Assembly (NCBI RefSeq): GCF_021049285.1
Contig: NZ_CP088017.1
Coordinates: 2,739,380-2,803,379 of the forward strand
Source of the DNA: Ruania halotolerans
GTDB lineage: Bacteria; Actinomycetota; Actinomycetes; Actinomycetales; Beutenbergiaceae
Length of the DNA: 64,000 nt
Reading direction: 5' to 3'
A model generated the notes under the pieces. That model saw nothing but the letters and a program-made list of their open reading frames with translations, was not told where the DNA came from and searched no databases. Position 1 is the stretch's first letter; every line of letters starts with the position of its first letter. This document shows positions 16,147-26,741 of this stretch, in pieces. The position numbers and the translations under genes were made by a program.

Positions 16147-17654
16147 GACTGGTTCTCCGAGGGGAAGGCGAGGCTGGCCGCGGGGCGTGCCGCGCTGCTC
16201 GGCCAGCGGCTGGTGATGGCCTTGGCGCGGGTGTAGAAGTTGAGACCTTCGCGCCCGTAGATGTGGGTGTCGCCGAAGAGGGAGTCCTTGCGGCCGCCGA
16301 AGGAGAAGGATCCGGCCGGCACCGGGATCGGCACGTTGATGCCGACCATCCCGGACTGGACCTCGCGCTGGAAGCGCCGGGCAGCACCGCCGGAGCTGGT
16401 GAAGATGGCCGCGCCATTGCCGTATGGGTTGGCGTTGACGATCTCGAGCGCCTCGTCGAGATCGGCGGCGCGGAGCACCACCAACACCGGGCCGAAGATC
16501 TCCTCGGTGTAGGCGGTCGAGGTGACCGGCACGTTGTCGACCAGCGTGGGGCCGATGAAGTTGCCGCCTTCGTACCCGGGAACAGTCAGGTCGCGCCCAT
16601 CGAGCACGATCTCCGCGCCCTCGCTCTCCGCCGTGGCGACGATGGAGCGGATCCGCTCCGCGGCCTGCGGGGTGATCACCGGACCCATCTCGGAGCGCGC
16701 GTCCGTGTACGGGCCGACCACGACCGAGCGACCCCGCTCGGCGATCGCCTTCACCAGCGGAGCCGTCTCCTCGGCGGTGCCCACCGTCACGACGGCGGAA
16801 ATCGCCATGCATCGCTGGCCGGCGGAGCCGAAGCCGGCCGCCACCAGGTGATCGGCAGCCTCGGTGATGTCGGCGTCGGGCATGATCACGGCGTGGTTCT
16901 TCGCCCCGCCGAGGGCCTGGACGCGCTTGCCGTTGGCGCTGGCGCGCTGGTAGACGTGCTTGGCGATCGGGGTGGAGCCGACGAACGAGACGGCGGCAAT
17001 ACCGGGGTGGTCAAGGATGCCGTTGACCAGATCGGGACCGCCGTGCAGCACACTGAAGACACCGGCCGGCAGACCGGCCTCGGCCCACAGGTCGGCGAGC
17101 AGCAGTGACGCCGACGGGTCCCGCTCGGAGGGCTTGAGGATGAAGGCGTTCCCCGCAGCGATCGCGATCGGGGCCATCCACAGCGGCACCATCACGGGGA
17201 AGTTGAACGGCGTGATGCCGGCCACCACACCGAGAGCCTCACGGTAGGCGTAGACGTCCACCCCGGTGGAGACCTGATCGGCGTAGGAGCCCTGCAGGTG
17301 CTGCCCGATCCCGCAGGCGAAGTCGATGTTCTCCAGACCACGGGTGATCTCACCCTGCGCATCGTCCAGCGTCTTCCCGTGCTCGGCTGAGATGAGTTCG
17401 GCGAGCTCGGCCCGGCGGGTCGAGACGAGGTGCCGGAACGCGAACAGCACGGCGGAGCGCTTGGACAGCGACATCTGGGACCAGGACTCATGCGCCTGTG
17501 TAGCCGCGGCCACGGTCTCCTCGAGTTCGGCAGTGCCTGCGGCGTGAACCACAGCGATCACGCCGCCGGTCGCCGGATCGGTGATCTCGATGGCGGGACC
17601 GTCGGTACTGCGACGCTCCCCGCTGATGACGTGCTCGACGCTACGCGTGCTCAT
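16143..17654 (-). CDS. mmsA: CoA-acylating methylmalonate-semialdehyde dehydrogenase
   Basis: A 503-residue aldehyde dehydrogenase of the MmsA/IolA group, which converts (methyl)malonate semialdehyde to propionyl- or acetyl-CoA with NAD+ and CoA. Visible: the TPFNFPVMVPLW substrate-entry motif, FVGSTPIAKH for NAD binding, LGGAKNHAVIMPDAD and the catalytic Cys (about residue 282) in GSAGQRCMAIS; these distinguish MmsA from ordinary aldehyde dehydrogenases. The start ATG at 17654 has GGGAGGAAGC directly upstream; the frame is open 16 codons further up but without a ribosome site. With iolE-like and MocA-like genes downstream, it is best read as IolA of an inositol operon; valine catabolism is the alternative. 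Confidence 0.93.
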   Translation of the reverse strand: MSTRSVEHVISGERRSTDGPAIEITDPATGGVIAVVHAAGTAELEETVAAATQAHESWSQMSLSKRSAVLFAFRHLVSTRRAELAELISAEHGKTLDDAQGEITRGLENIDFACGIGQHLQGSYADQVSTGVDVYAYREALGVVAGITPFNFPVMVPLWMAPIAIAAGNAFILKPSERDPSASLLLADLWAEAGLPAGVFSVLHGGPDLVNGILDHPGIAAVSFVGSTPIAKHVYQRASANGKRVQALGGAKNHAVIMPDADITEAADHLVAAGFGSAGQRCMAISAVVTVGTAEETAPLVKAIAERGRSVVVGPYTDARSEMGPVITPQAAERIRSIVATAESEGAEIVLDGRDLTVPGYEGGNFIGPTLVDNVPVTSTAYTEEIFGPVLVVLRAADLDEALEIVNANPYGNGAAIFTSSGGAARRFQREVQSGMVGINVPIPVPAGSFSFGGRKDSLFGDTHIYGREGLNFYTRAKAITSRWPSSAARPAASLAFPSENQS

Positions 17655-17751
17655 GCTTCCTCCCGGCCTCGACGGCGGTACGGTCCGGGCGTCGAACCGC
17701 ACTCACGCCTTGCCCTATCGTCCCATCGTATGACCGGTTCTTGTCAAACTT

Positions 17752-17761
17752 TGTTAGGACA
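17752..17761 (-). promoter_or_regulatory. IolR-like operator upstream of mmsA
   Basis: On the minus strand TGTCCTAACA lies 98 nt before the mmsA start and just upstream of TTGACA, a perfect -35. The decamer fits KGWCHTRACA, which I recall as the consensus reported for the Corynebacterium glutamicum inositol repressor IolR (GntR family). A repressor site overlapping the promoter of an inositol-type operon makes sense. No iolR gene is in the window, and one 10-bp match can occur by chance. Confidence 0.4.
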
Positions 17762-17796
17762 AACGACGTTTCACTGGGAGTTTGCCTGCCCCTTGG

Positions 17797-18225
17797 TCAG
17801 GTGGCCGGGAACCAGAGTCCGATCTCGCGTTCTGCGCTCTGTGGCGAGTCCGATCCGTGCACGAGGTTCTGCTGGACCTTGAGGCCCCAGTCACGGCCAA
17901 GGTCACCGCGAATGGTCCCCGGTAAGGCTGCCGTCGGATCGGTCGCACCGGCCAGGGCACGGAAGCCCTCGATCACGCGGTGCCCCTCGACTACGGCGGC
18001 GAGCACCGGCCCGGACTTCATGAAATCCACGAGCGGTGCGTAGAACGGCTTGCCCTCGTGTTCGGCATAGTGAGCGGCGAGCAGTTCGTCGTCCGCGGTG
18101 CGCAACTGCAGTGCCACCAGGGTGTACCCCTTGGCCTCGATACGGCGCAGGATCTCCCCACTCAGGCCGCGCTGGACGCCGTCCGGCTTGACGAGGATGA
18201 GGGTGCGTTCGATGTTCTCAGTCAT
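17797..18225 (-). CDS. ndk: Nucleoside diphosphate kinase
   Basis: A 142-residue enzyme that transfers the gamma-phosphate from ATP to NDPs through a phospho-histidine. The active-site segment NLVHGSDS carries the catalytic His, and [14 protein letters not shown] and the Kpn-loop region are present, so it is full length with a normal active site. It follows the DUF4233 gene on the same strand, as in many actinobacteria where ileS or valS, folC, DUF4233 and ndk are contiguous. Here folC is 11 kb upstream. No clear Shine-Dalgarno precedes the ATG. Confidence 0.97.
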   Translation of the reverse strand: MTENIERTLILVKPDGVQRGLSGEILRRIEAKGYTLVALQLRTADDELLAAHYAEHEGKPFYAPLVDFMKSGPVLAAVVEGHRVIEGFRALAGATDPTAALPGTIRGDLGRDWGLKVQQNLVHGSDSPQSAEREIGLWFPAT

Positions 18226-18264
18226 ACCCGCGAGCGTAACGTCCCCGCAGTGCCCCGATGGCGC

Positions 18265-20489
<2,225 letters not shown>

Positions 20490-21083
20490 TCAGGTGATCA
20501 GGGTGCGCAAGTCGGCGTAGGCACGGTCGATGTGATCGCGGGGGTGCCCCGCTCCCCCGGCGTCATGCCAGAGCGAGGTGGACCAGCGGGCGAGGTGGAA
20601 CAGGTTCATCGCATACAGCTCCGGCAGCGAATCGCTCTCGGGCAGGCCGAGCCTGGTCCGGATGAGCCCCTCGACCTCCTTGCGCGCCGCCTCGAAGATC
20701 GCCATGTGGTGCGTCACAAGCGTGGGTTCACACTTGACGATCTCGATCACCGCTGCCATGCGCTGCTTCGACGGGAACGGGTGATCGAGAAGATGCGCGA
20801 GCAGCGTGCGGGTGTCGGCGGCGAAATCGCCCTGCGGTCCGCCCGCGGTGTAGCTCGCGGCCATCTCGGGATCGAGGCTCAGCGGTGCCGCCCCGAGCGC
20901 CGCGTGCATCTTGGACTCGAAGTAGTTGAAGAAGGTCCGCACCGAGACGCCGACCTGCTCACAGATCGCTTCGACCGTGACGTTCTCGAGTCCCTGCTCG
21001 CGGATCAGCTCATGGGTCGCGTCAATCAGTGCGTCGCGCCGCGCGATCTTCTTTCGCTCCCGGAGCCCGAGATCATTCTGCAT
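20490..21083 (-). CDS. TetR-family transcriptional regulator
   Basis: About 197 residues from ATG 21083 (an alternative ATG lies at 21092). The N-terminal TetR helix-turn-helix is clear (LIREQGLENVTVEAICEQVGVSVRTFFNYFESK). The C-terminal ligand domain is not recognisable beyond the family, as is usual. The message may be leaderless or weakly initiated: no Shine-Dalgarno is seen and an ATGCA-TTTT-TGCAT palindrome overlaps the start region. It sits immediately upstream of the DHA2 pump on the same strand, suggesting autoregulation and control of the pump. The ligand is unknown. Confidence 0.9.
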   Translation of the reverse strand: MQNDLGLRERKKIARRDALIDATHELIREQGLENVTVEAICEQVGVSVRTFFNYFESKMHAALGAAPLSLDPEMAASYTAGGPQGDFAADTRTLLAHLLDHPFPSKQRMAAVIEIVKCEPTLVTHHMAIFEAARKEVEGLIRTRLGLPESDSLPELYAMNLFHLARWSTSLWHDAGGAGHPRDHIDRAYADLRTLIT

Positions 21084-21086
21084 GGC

Positions 21087-21100
21087 ATGCATTTTTGCAT
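21087..21100. promoter_or_regulatory. Possible TetR autoregulatory operator
   Basis: ATGCA-TTTT-TGCAT is a 14-bp inverted repeat that abuts the likely start codon (21083) of the TetR gene. A site there would let the protein block its own transcription, a common arrangement in the family. No matching copy was found before the DHA2 gene. Confidence 0.35.
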
Positions 21101-21168
21101 AGCGTGCAATGTTTGATCCAGTGCGCGGCGCGATACGACCCGTGACGTGCCACACACACCCACGACGA

Positions 21169-21228
21169 AGGTGATCCCGGTGTCGCGATCACGGCCGATC
21201 ACGACCAATCACGACACCGGGATCACCT
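21169..21228. terminator. Long perfect hairpin downstream of dhaKLM
   Basis: Two 17-bp perfectly complementary arms (21169-21185 and 21212-21228, containing GGTGATCCCGGTGTCG and its complement) flank a 26-nt loop that itself repeats ATCACG three times. The hairpin begins 20 bp past the dhaM stop and lies upstream of the TetR gene on the same strand, so it would separate the two transcripts. There is no T-tract. It could also be a protein-binding array, given the internal repeats. Confidence 0.55.
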
Positions 21229-21247
21229 CTCGTCACGGTGTTGAGGA

Positions 21248-21970
21248 CTACTCCTCGCCGAAACCGGCCGCCACATCGGCTTCGATGGCATCCAACGCCT
21301 CAATCGCTTGCGGGCCGGTCGCCTCCACGCGCAGCTCAGCCCCGGCGGTCAGCCCCAGCCCCATGATCGCCAGAATGCTCGCTGCGTCGATCCCGTTGAG
21401 CCGTACCTCGGCATCGAACTCCCCCACCTTGCGGGCCAGCATCGCCGCCGGCCGCGCGTGCAACCCCAGTCGGTTGCGCAGCACGAGCGTGCGCGCGTGC
21501 TCGGCCGGACTTGATTCCGCAGGCTCGGCCGGCGCGGCACCGGATGCGGCGTCGCTGGCGTCTTCGCGGTCCGCGGGCCCGAAGGTGGTGCCCGCTTCCT
21601 CAGCGGCCGCGTGCACCGCCCTCCCGTCCGCGCCTCCCTGCGCCGTCACCGCGGCGGCCACAGCTCCCTCCACGAACGGGGCATCGGCGAGGAAGAGGCG
21701 GTCGTCGTCGGCCATCTCGAGCACCGACTCGGCGGTGAGCGCAGCAGATCCGAGGTCGGTGAGCAGCACCACCGCGCCGGCGCCCTCATCCAGTAGTCCG
21801 GTGACGGCCCGCTCCACGAGGTCGTAGCTGGTGCCGATCGGGCCGTCATCGGTTCCGCCCGCTGCGCGGATCGCCACATCGGGTGCCATCTGCGCGGCCA
21901 CCTCGGCGGTACCGGCCGCGAGCGCCGCCGAGTGGGAGACCAGCACGAGAGCGGTGGTGGCCTCAGGCAT
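21248..21970 (-). CDS. dhaM: PTS-dependent dihydroxyacetone kinase phosphotransferase subunit DhaM (EIIA-HPr fusion)
   Basis: About 240 residues in two domains. Residues 1-130 are a mannose-EIIA-like domain with the phosphorylatable His13 in LVLVSHSAALAAG. After an Ala/Glu-rich linker comes an HPr-like domain (~155-240) with its active His in RNRLGLHARPAAML and the ASILAIMGLG segment matching the regulatory-Ser region. DhaM relays phosphate from PTS enzyme I to DhaL. Unlike E. coli DhaM there is no enzyme-I-like third domain. The start is ATG 21970, overlapping the dhaL stop by 8 bp; the upstream extension of the frame is dhaL sequence. Confidence 0.92.
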   Translation of the reverse strand: MPEATTALVLVSHSAALAAGTAEVAAQMAPDVAIRAAGGTDDGPIGTSYDLVERAVTGLLDEGAGAVVLLTDLGSAALTAESVLEMADDDRLFLADAPFVEGAVAAAVTAQGGADGRAVHAAAEEAGTTFGPADREDASDAASGAAPAEPAESSPAEHARTLVLRNRLGLHARPAAMLARKVGEFDAEVRLNGIDAASILAIMGLGLTAGAELRVEATGPQAIEALDAIEADVAAGFGEE

Positions 21971-22610
21971 CGCCGGCAACTTCGGCTGCGGCCTCGAGCA
22001 GCAGTGCACTGGACTCTGCCCCCGGGTCACGGTGACCCTGCGAACGCGCTCCCAGGTAACTGGCCCGGCCCTTGCGAGCAATCAACGGCTCCGTGGCCTG
22101 CGCACCGGCACGTGCAGCCCGCGCCGCCGCCGTCAGCGCCTCTCGTGCGGATCCGCCAGCGGTCGCCACCTCGCGAGCAGCGTCCGCTGCCGGTGACCAG
22201 GCGTCCACCATCGTCTTGTCCTCGAGTTCAGCCTTTCCTCGTGCCACGATTCCACCGAGCGCGGCCTCCAGCACCTCAGCCACGCCGGCGGCGTCCACCG
22301 TCTCGCCGGGCGCCGCCTTGGCGGCGCGGAGGTAGGCGGTGCCGTACAACGGTCCGGCAGCCCCGCCCACCGTGGACATGAGCGTCTTCGCCACGAGTGC
22401 GAAGACGTCACCCACGGTGCCGGTCTCGGCCGCTTCGAGTTTCGCCAGCGCCGCGGTGTACCCACGGTCCAGGTTCTCCCCGTGGTCGCCGTCCCCGATC
22501 GCCCGGTCCAGATCGTTCAGTGCCATCCGATTCGTGCCCACGACGGCGGCGCTCGCCTGTACCCAGGCACGCGCCCAGGCCACGTCCACCGTGTGTGCCA
22601 CATCCGCCAT
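21963..22610 (-). CDS. dhaL: Dihydroxyacetone kinase ADP-binding subunit DhaL
   Basis: A 215-residue all-helical subunit that holds ADP as a fixed cofactor, takes phosphate from DhaM and passes it to dihydroxyacetone bound on DhaK. The Mg-ADP motif IGDGDHGENL is intact, along with STVGGAAGPLYGT and the Gly-rich phosphate region. The ATG at 22610 shares one base with the dhaK stop (TGATG). Position between dhaK and dhaM matches the usual operon order. It is full length for the PTS-type subunit. Confidence 0.95.
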   Translation of the reverse strand: MADVAHTVDVAWARAWVQASAAVVGTNRMALNDLDRAIGDGDHGENLDRGYTAALAKLEAAETGTVGDVFALVAKTLMSTVGGAAGPLYGTAYLRAAKAAPGETVDAAGVAEVLEAALGGIVARGKAELEDKTMVDAWSPAADAAREVATAGGSAREALTAAARAARAGAQATEPLIARKGRASYLGARSQGHRDPGAESSALLLEAAAEVAGDA

Positions 22611-23617
22611 CAGGCGCCCCACCGCAGCGCAGCGGTGTGCACCGGTGCGTCGTAGAGGTCGAGCAGTTCGTCATCGAGGCGCAGCACGGTCACCGAGGCT
22701 CCCTGCATCTCGAGTGAGGTGACGTAGTTGCCGACCAGGGACCGCGAGATGGTCACACCGCGCTGCTCGAGCAGCGCCCGCGCGTGCCGGTAGACGATGT
22801 AGAGCTCGGAGGCCGGAGTGCCACCCATGCCGTTGACCAACAGCACCACACGATCATCGGAGGCCACCTGCAGATCGTCAGCGACCGCCGTCAGGAGCCG
22901 TTCGGTGATCTCATCGGCCGACGCGGCCGGGATGCGTTCGCGGCCCGGCTCGCCGTGGATGCCGATACCGATTTCGATCTCGTCATCGCCGAGGTCGAAG
23001 GATGGCTTCCCGGCGTGCGGGACCGTACATGCGGTGAGCGCCACACCCATCGAGCGGACGTTGGCGTTCACCCGGGTGGCGATCGCAGCCACGGAGTCCA
23101 GGTCGTCCCCGCGCTCGGCGGCGGCCCCGGCGATCTTCTCCACGAGCACGGTGCCGGCCACTCCGCGCCGGCCGGCTGTGTAGAGGGAGTCCTGCACGGC
23201 CACGTCGTCATCGACCACCACCGTCTTGACGGAGATGTCGTCCAGTTCGGCGAGTTCGGCGGCGGTCTCGAAGTTCAACACGTCCCCGGTGTAGTTCTTC
23301 ACGATGTGGAGAACACCTGCTCGCCCGTCAGCGGCCTTGGTGGCGGCCACGATGGGGTCCGGGGTGGGTGAGGTGAACATGGCGCCGGGCACGGCCGCAT
23401 CGAGCATGCCGAGGCCAACGAAGCCGGCGTGCAGCGGTTCGTGACCGCTGCCTCCTCCACTCACCAGACCGACTTTCCCGGCAGCGGGCCCTCCGGCCCG
23501 GGAGACGAACAGCGCCCCCGGGTCTCCACTGGAGACCACCAGATCGGCGTGCGCGGCGACGAATCCCTCGACGCTCTCGGCGACGACAGTATGAGGATCG
23601 TTGATCAGCTTCTTCAT
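22610..23617 (-). CDS. dhaK: Dihydroxyacetone kinase substrate-binding subunit DhaK
   Basis: A 335-residue subunit that binds dihydroxyacetone as a hemiaminal on a conserved His (about residue 218, in GIGIHGEPG) and is phosphorylated by DhaL-ADP-P to give DHA phosphate for glycolysis. [16 protein letters not shown], the second conserved substrate segment, is present. AAGGAG lies about 10 nt before the ATG. It is the first gene of dhaKLM. No glycerol dehydrogenase or DhaR/DhaQ regulator is nearby, so whether DHA comes from glycerol oxidation or medium uptake is not shown. Confidence 0.96.
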   Translation of the reverse strand: MKKLINDPHTVVAESVEGFVAAHADLVVSSGDPGALFVSRAGGPAAGKVGLVSGGGSGHEPLHAGFVGLGMLDAAVPGAMFTSPTPDPIVAATKAADGRAGVLHIVKNYTGDVLNFETAAELAELDDISVKTVVVDDDVAVQDSLYTAGRRGVAGTVLVEKIAGAAAERGDDLDSVAAIATRVNANVRSMGVALTACTVPHAGKPSFDLGDDEIEIGIGIHGEPGRERIPAASADEITERLLTAVADDLQVASDDRVVLLVNGMGGTPASELYIVYRHARALLEQRGVTISRSLVGNYVTSLEMQGASVTVLRLDDELLDLYDAPVHTAALRWGA

Positions 23618-23802
23618 TTTCGGGTGCTCCTTCGCTCGTGCCTCGATGCCGACCGACGGCGGTGGTGTTCATGCGACAGACCCTGCAGACCAACTGTGGA
23701 CCTTCACGTGCCCGGTTGCCTAGTCCAGATCTGAATTGGTGCACCGAGCCGCCAGCCTGGGCTCCGATTGGCAGCGGAGGTGCTCCGTGTCAGTATCGCT
23801 GT

Positions 23803-24354
23803 ATGACGCTGCTGGCACATCACAGGCTGGTCATCGACCAGGTCACGAACTTCATGAGCAACGATTTCGCGATCTCGGACCCGCAGGGTCAGCAAGTCGG
23901 TCACATCGAGACTGGCGGAAGCGCGCTGGGCCGGGCGCTGATGGGCAGTCGTGAGCTCACCGTCTTCGATGGGCCGGGCCAACCGTTGCTGCACGTGAAG
24001 GACACGGTGACCTTCGGTCGCGACCGGATGGAGATCTTCGACGGTCACGGTCAGCCGTTGGCGCACCTGGTCAAGCGGATCGCGTTCTTCCGGACCCGGG
24101 TCACCATCGAGCTCGACGGCACGCCGCTCGAGCTCACCGGGAACATCTGGGGATTCGACTTCACCCTGTCCGGCCCCCGCGGCCAGATGGCCACCGTGGC
24201 GCGCAGCTGGTCCGGCATCGGGAAGGCGCTACTCGGGCACAGTCGCTACGTCGTGGACCTCTCCCCCGAACTGGCACCACGCGAACGTCAGGCGGTCCTC
24301 GGCGCGGTGATCGCGCTGGACCTGATCCGGGAGAAGCAGCAGCGCAACAACTGA
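23803..24354 (+). CDS. LURP-one/scramblase-like (YxjI family) protein
   Basis: A 183-residue protein made of the antiparallel beta-barrel repeat typical of LURP-one-related proteins (LTVFDGPGQPLLHVKD, MEIFDGHGQPLAHLVK), without signal peptide or clear membrane segments. The family shares the Tubby/scramblase fold and may bind lipids, but the bacterial function is unknown. The start ATG at 23803 has no Shine-Dalgarno and CAGTATCGCT lies just upstream, so a leaderless start is possible. It diverges from dhaK across a 185-bp gap in which I saw nothing further. No functional link to neighbours is evident. Confidence 0.78.
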   Translation: MTLLAHHRLVIDQVTNFMSNDFAISDPQGQQVGHIETGGSALGRALMGSRELTVFDGPGQPLLHVKDTVTFGRDRMEIFDGHGQPLAHLVKRIAFFRTRVTIELDGTPLELTGNIWGFDFTLSGPRGQMATVARSWSGIGKALLGHSRYVVDLSPELAPRERQAVLGAVIALDLIREKQQRNN

Positions 24355-24373
24355 TGCGGCCCTCGGTACCCGG

Positions 24374-25792
24374 TTACGACCGCCCGTAGGCCTCAAGGAG
24401 GCGCAACCACACCTCGCTGATCGTCGGGTAGGCCGGCACTGCGTGCCAGAGCCGATCGATCGGCACCTGGCCCACCACGGCAATCGTGGCCGCATGTAAG
24501 AGCTCTGCGACATCTGGGCCCACGAATGTGACCCCGAGTACCACCTGCCGCTCGGTGTCCACCACCATCCGCGCCTTGCCGGTGTAGGAATCCGCGTGCA
24601 GAGCCGCACCCGCGACCCCGCCGAGATCGTAGTCCACCACCTCGATCGGGTATCCGGCCTCCTCGGCCGCAGCGGCAGTGAGCCCCACGCTGGCCACCTC
24701 GGGATCGCTGAACGTCACCTGGGGTACGGCCTCATGATCGGCAGTCGCCGCATGCCGGCCCCACGCGTGCTCGGCTGGTGCACGCCCGGTGGCACGCGCC
24801 GCAATCACGTCACCGGCGGCCCGGGCCTGATACTTGCCCTGGTGGGTGAGCAGAGCGCGATGGTTCACATCGCCCACGGCGTACAGCCAGTCGTACCCGT
24901 TGACTCGCATTGTCTCGTCCACATCCAGCCACTGACCATCGCGCAGGCCGACGTTGGCCAGGCCTAGGTCGTCGGTGCGTGGGCGGCGCCCCGTCGCGGC
25001 GAGGACCTCATCGGCCTGGACCACCTGACCGTCGTCGCAGGTGAGGCGGACCGAACCAGTCTCGGCGTCCCGTGCCGCTGCCGTGACGCTCACCCCGGTC
25101 CGCACGTCCACCCCCGTCTCCCGCAACGTCTGGGCCACGAGCTCACCGGCGAACGGCTCGTTTCCTGCAAGCAGCTCGCCACGCACGAGCAGGGTGACCC
25201 GTGCACCCAGGTCGCGGTACGCCGTCGCCATCTCCACGCCGACCACTCCACCGCCGACAATCGCGAGATGATCGGGAATCTCCTCGGCGCTGGTGGCCTC
25301 GCGGGAGGTCCACGGGGATGCCTCGGCGAGCGACTGCGGCACCTGAGCGTCAGTGCCGGTGGAGATCACGACGGCGGAGCGTGCGCTCACCTCGACGACG
25401 CCGTCGGCGGTGGTCACCTCGACCGTGCGCTCTCCGGTCAGCCGCCCATGACCGCGGAGGAGCTCGATGCCGGAGTCCTCAAGCCAGCGCACTTGCCCAG
25501 CGTCATCCCACCCGCTGGTGAACGAATCCCGCCGAGCGAGCACTTCGTCGCGATCGACCATCGCCGAGCCCTCAGGCAGGTGAACGCCGGATCCGCGCAC
25601 GTGAGCCGCCGCTCGACGCGCCGCGCCCGAGCGGAGCAGCGCCTTCGAGGGCATGCACGCCCAGTAGGAGCACTCGCCACCGACGAGCTCGGACTCGATG
25701 ATCACCGCGCTCAGACCACCGGCGACGGCGCGTCCGGCCACGTTCTCTCCGGGCGGGCCGGCACCGATCACCACGACGTCCCATGTACTCAT
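24374..25792 (-). CDS. FAD/NAD(P) disulfide-type oxidoreductase (dihydrolipoamide dehydrogenase family)
   Basis: A 472-residue flavoprotein with two dinucleotide folds (VVVIGAGPPGENVAG; AIVGGGVVGVEMATAY) and the redox pair in GGECSYWACMPSK, with the standard Cys-x4-Cys spacing. In true dihydrolipoamide dehydrogenases and glutathione reductases a His-Glu dyad sits in an HPTxSE-like motif near the C-terminus. Here the equivalent reads YPTISE, so the catalytic His is replaced by Tyr. The start at 25792 has GAGAGGAG about 8 nt upstream. It is likely an NAD(P)H-dependent reductase of an unidentified disulfide, quinone or other acceptor. No 2-oxoacid dehydrogenase is nearby. Confidence 0.85.
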   Translation of the reverse strand: MSTWDVVVIGAGPPGENVAGRAVAGGLSAVIIESELVGGECSYWACMPSKALLRSGAARRAAAHVRGSGVHLPEGSAMVDRDEVLARRDSFTSGWDDAGQVRWLEDSGIELLRGHGRLTGERTVEVTTADGVVEVSARSAVVISTGTDAQVPQSLAEASPWTSREATSAEEIPDHLAIVGGGVVGVEMATAYRDLGARVTLLVRGELLAGNEPFAGELVAQTLRETGVDVRTGVSVTAAARDAETGSVRLTCDDGQVVQADEVLAATGRRPRTDDLGLANVGLRDGQWLDVDETMRVNGYDWLYAVGDVNHRALLTHQGKYQARAAGDVIAARATGRAPAEHAWGRHAATADHEAVPQVTFSDPEVASVGLTAAAAEEAGYPIEVVDYDLGGVAGAALHADSYTGKARMVVDTERQVVLGVTFVGPDVAELLHAATIAVVGQVPIDRLWHAVPAYPTISEVWLRLLEAYGRS

Positions 25793-25913
25793 CCCAGACT
25801 CCTCTCGACCGCCATCCGGCAAACACTGAGCCGATGTCACCGGCTCAGACTACGCTCGTGGCCATGTCTGTGAGCAGCTGCGCGAGCGCACCCACCCGCC
25901 GGAACGCGACCTC

Positions 25914-26741
25914 GTGATCGAGTTCGAGAACGTCACGAAGAGGTTCGATGACGGGACCGTCGCGGTCAGCGGTGTGGACCTGGTGATCCCCTCCCACCAG
26001 GTCACGATCCTGGTGGGTTCCTCTGGATCGGGAAAGACCACATTGCTGCGGATGATCAACCGGATGGTGGAGCCTACCTCCGGGACAGTGCGTATCGACG
26101 ACGAGAACGTCGCCGACCTGGACCCGGTGGCCCTGCGGCGGCGGATCGGATACGTGATGCAGAGCGCTGGCCTGCTCCCGCATCGAAGGGTGCTGGAGAA
26201 CATCGTCACAGTGCCCCGGTTGAACGGCATGGGGCGTGCGGAGGCGGCCGAACTCGGGCTGTCCTTGATGGACACGGTCGGACTGGACCGAGGACTTGCC
26301 GGACGTTATCCCAGTCAGCTCTCCGGCGGTCAGCAACAGCGAGTCGGAGTGGCCCGCGGACTGGCCGTGGACCCGAACATCCTGCTCATGGATGAACCGT
26401 TCGGCGCCGTGGACCCGATCGTGCGCGCCGACCTACAGAACGAGCTGATCCGGCTGCAGGGCACTCTCGGCAAGACCGTCGTCTTCGTCACCCACGACAT
26501 CGAAGAGGCCTTCTTACTCGGTGACCAGGTGGTCATCCTTGAGCAAGGTGGCGTGATTGCCCAACAGGGAAGTCCCACCGACATCCTGGCGGCGCCGGCG
26601 AGCGATTTCGTCGCCGACTTCATCGGATTCGGACGCGGGCGGCGCGCGCTGCGCGTGGAGGATCGCGACGGCGTCCGGGTAGTCGTGGACGAGAACGGGC
26701 GCCCGGCCGGGGTCCTCAGCGAGGATGCGGCGTCGTCGTGA
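25914..26741 (+). CDS. Betaine/choline-type ABC importer ATP-binding protein (OpuCA/ProV-like)
   Basis: A 275-residue ATPase of the quaternary-amine uptake family. Walker A GSSGSGKT, Q-loop YVMQSAGLLPHRRV, signature LSGGQQQRVGVARG, Walker B ILLMDEPFGAVDP and switch His VFVTHDIEEA are present; the MQSAGL and EPFGAVDP forms are typical of OpuCA/ProV. The protein stops about 35 residues after the ATPase domain, so the tandem CBS domains that sense ionic strength in OpuA/OpuC are missing. It starts with GTG and carries a rare TTA Leu codon near 26514. It is the first gene of a four-gene operon. Confidence 0.92.
   Translation: MIEFENVTKRFDDGTVAVSGVDLVIPSHQVTILVGSSGSGKTTLLRMINRMVEPTSGTVRIDDENVADLDPVALRRRIGYVMQSAGLLPHRRVLENIVTVPRLNGMGRAEAAELGLSLMDTVGLDRGLAGRYPSQLSGGQQQRVGVARGLAVDPNILLMDEPFGAVDPIVRADLQNELIRLQGTLGKTVVFVTHDIEEAFLLGDQVVILEQGGVIAQQGSPTDILAAPASDFVADFIGFGRGRRALRVEDRDGVRVVVDENGRPAGVLSEDAASS

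Noticed and set aside
25845-26336. Minus-strand frames opposite the betaine-type ATPase gene
   Set aside because: They lie antisense to an ATPase with all ABC motifs and have no recognisable domain.
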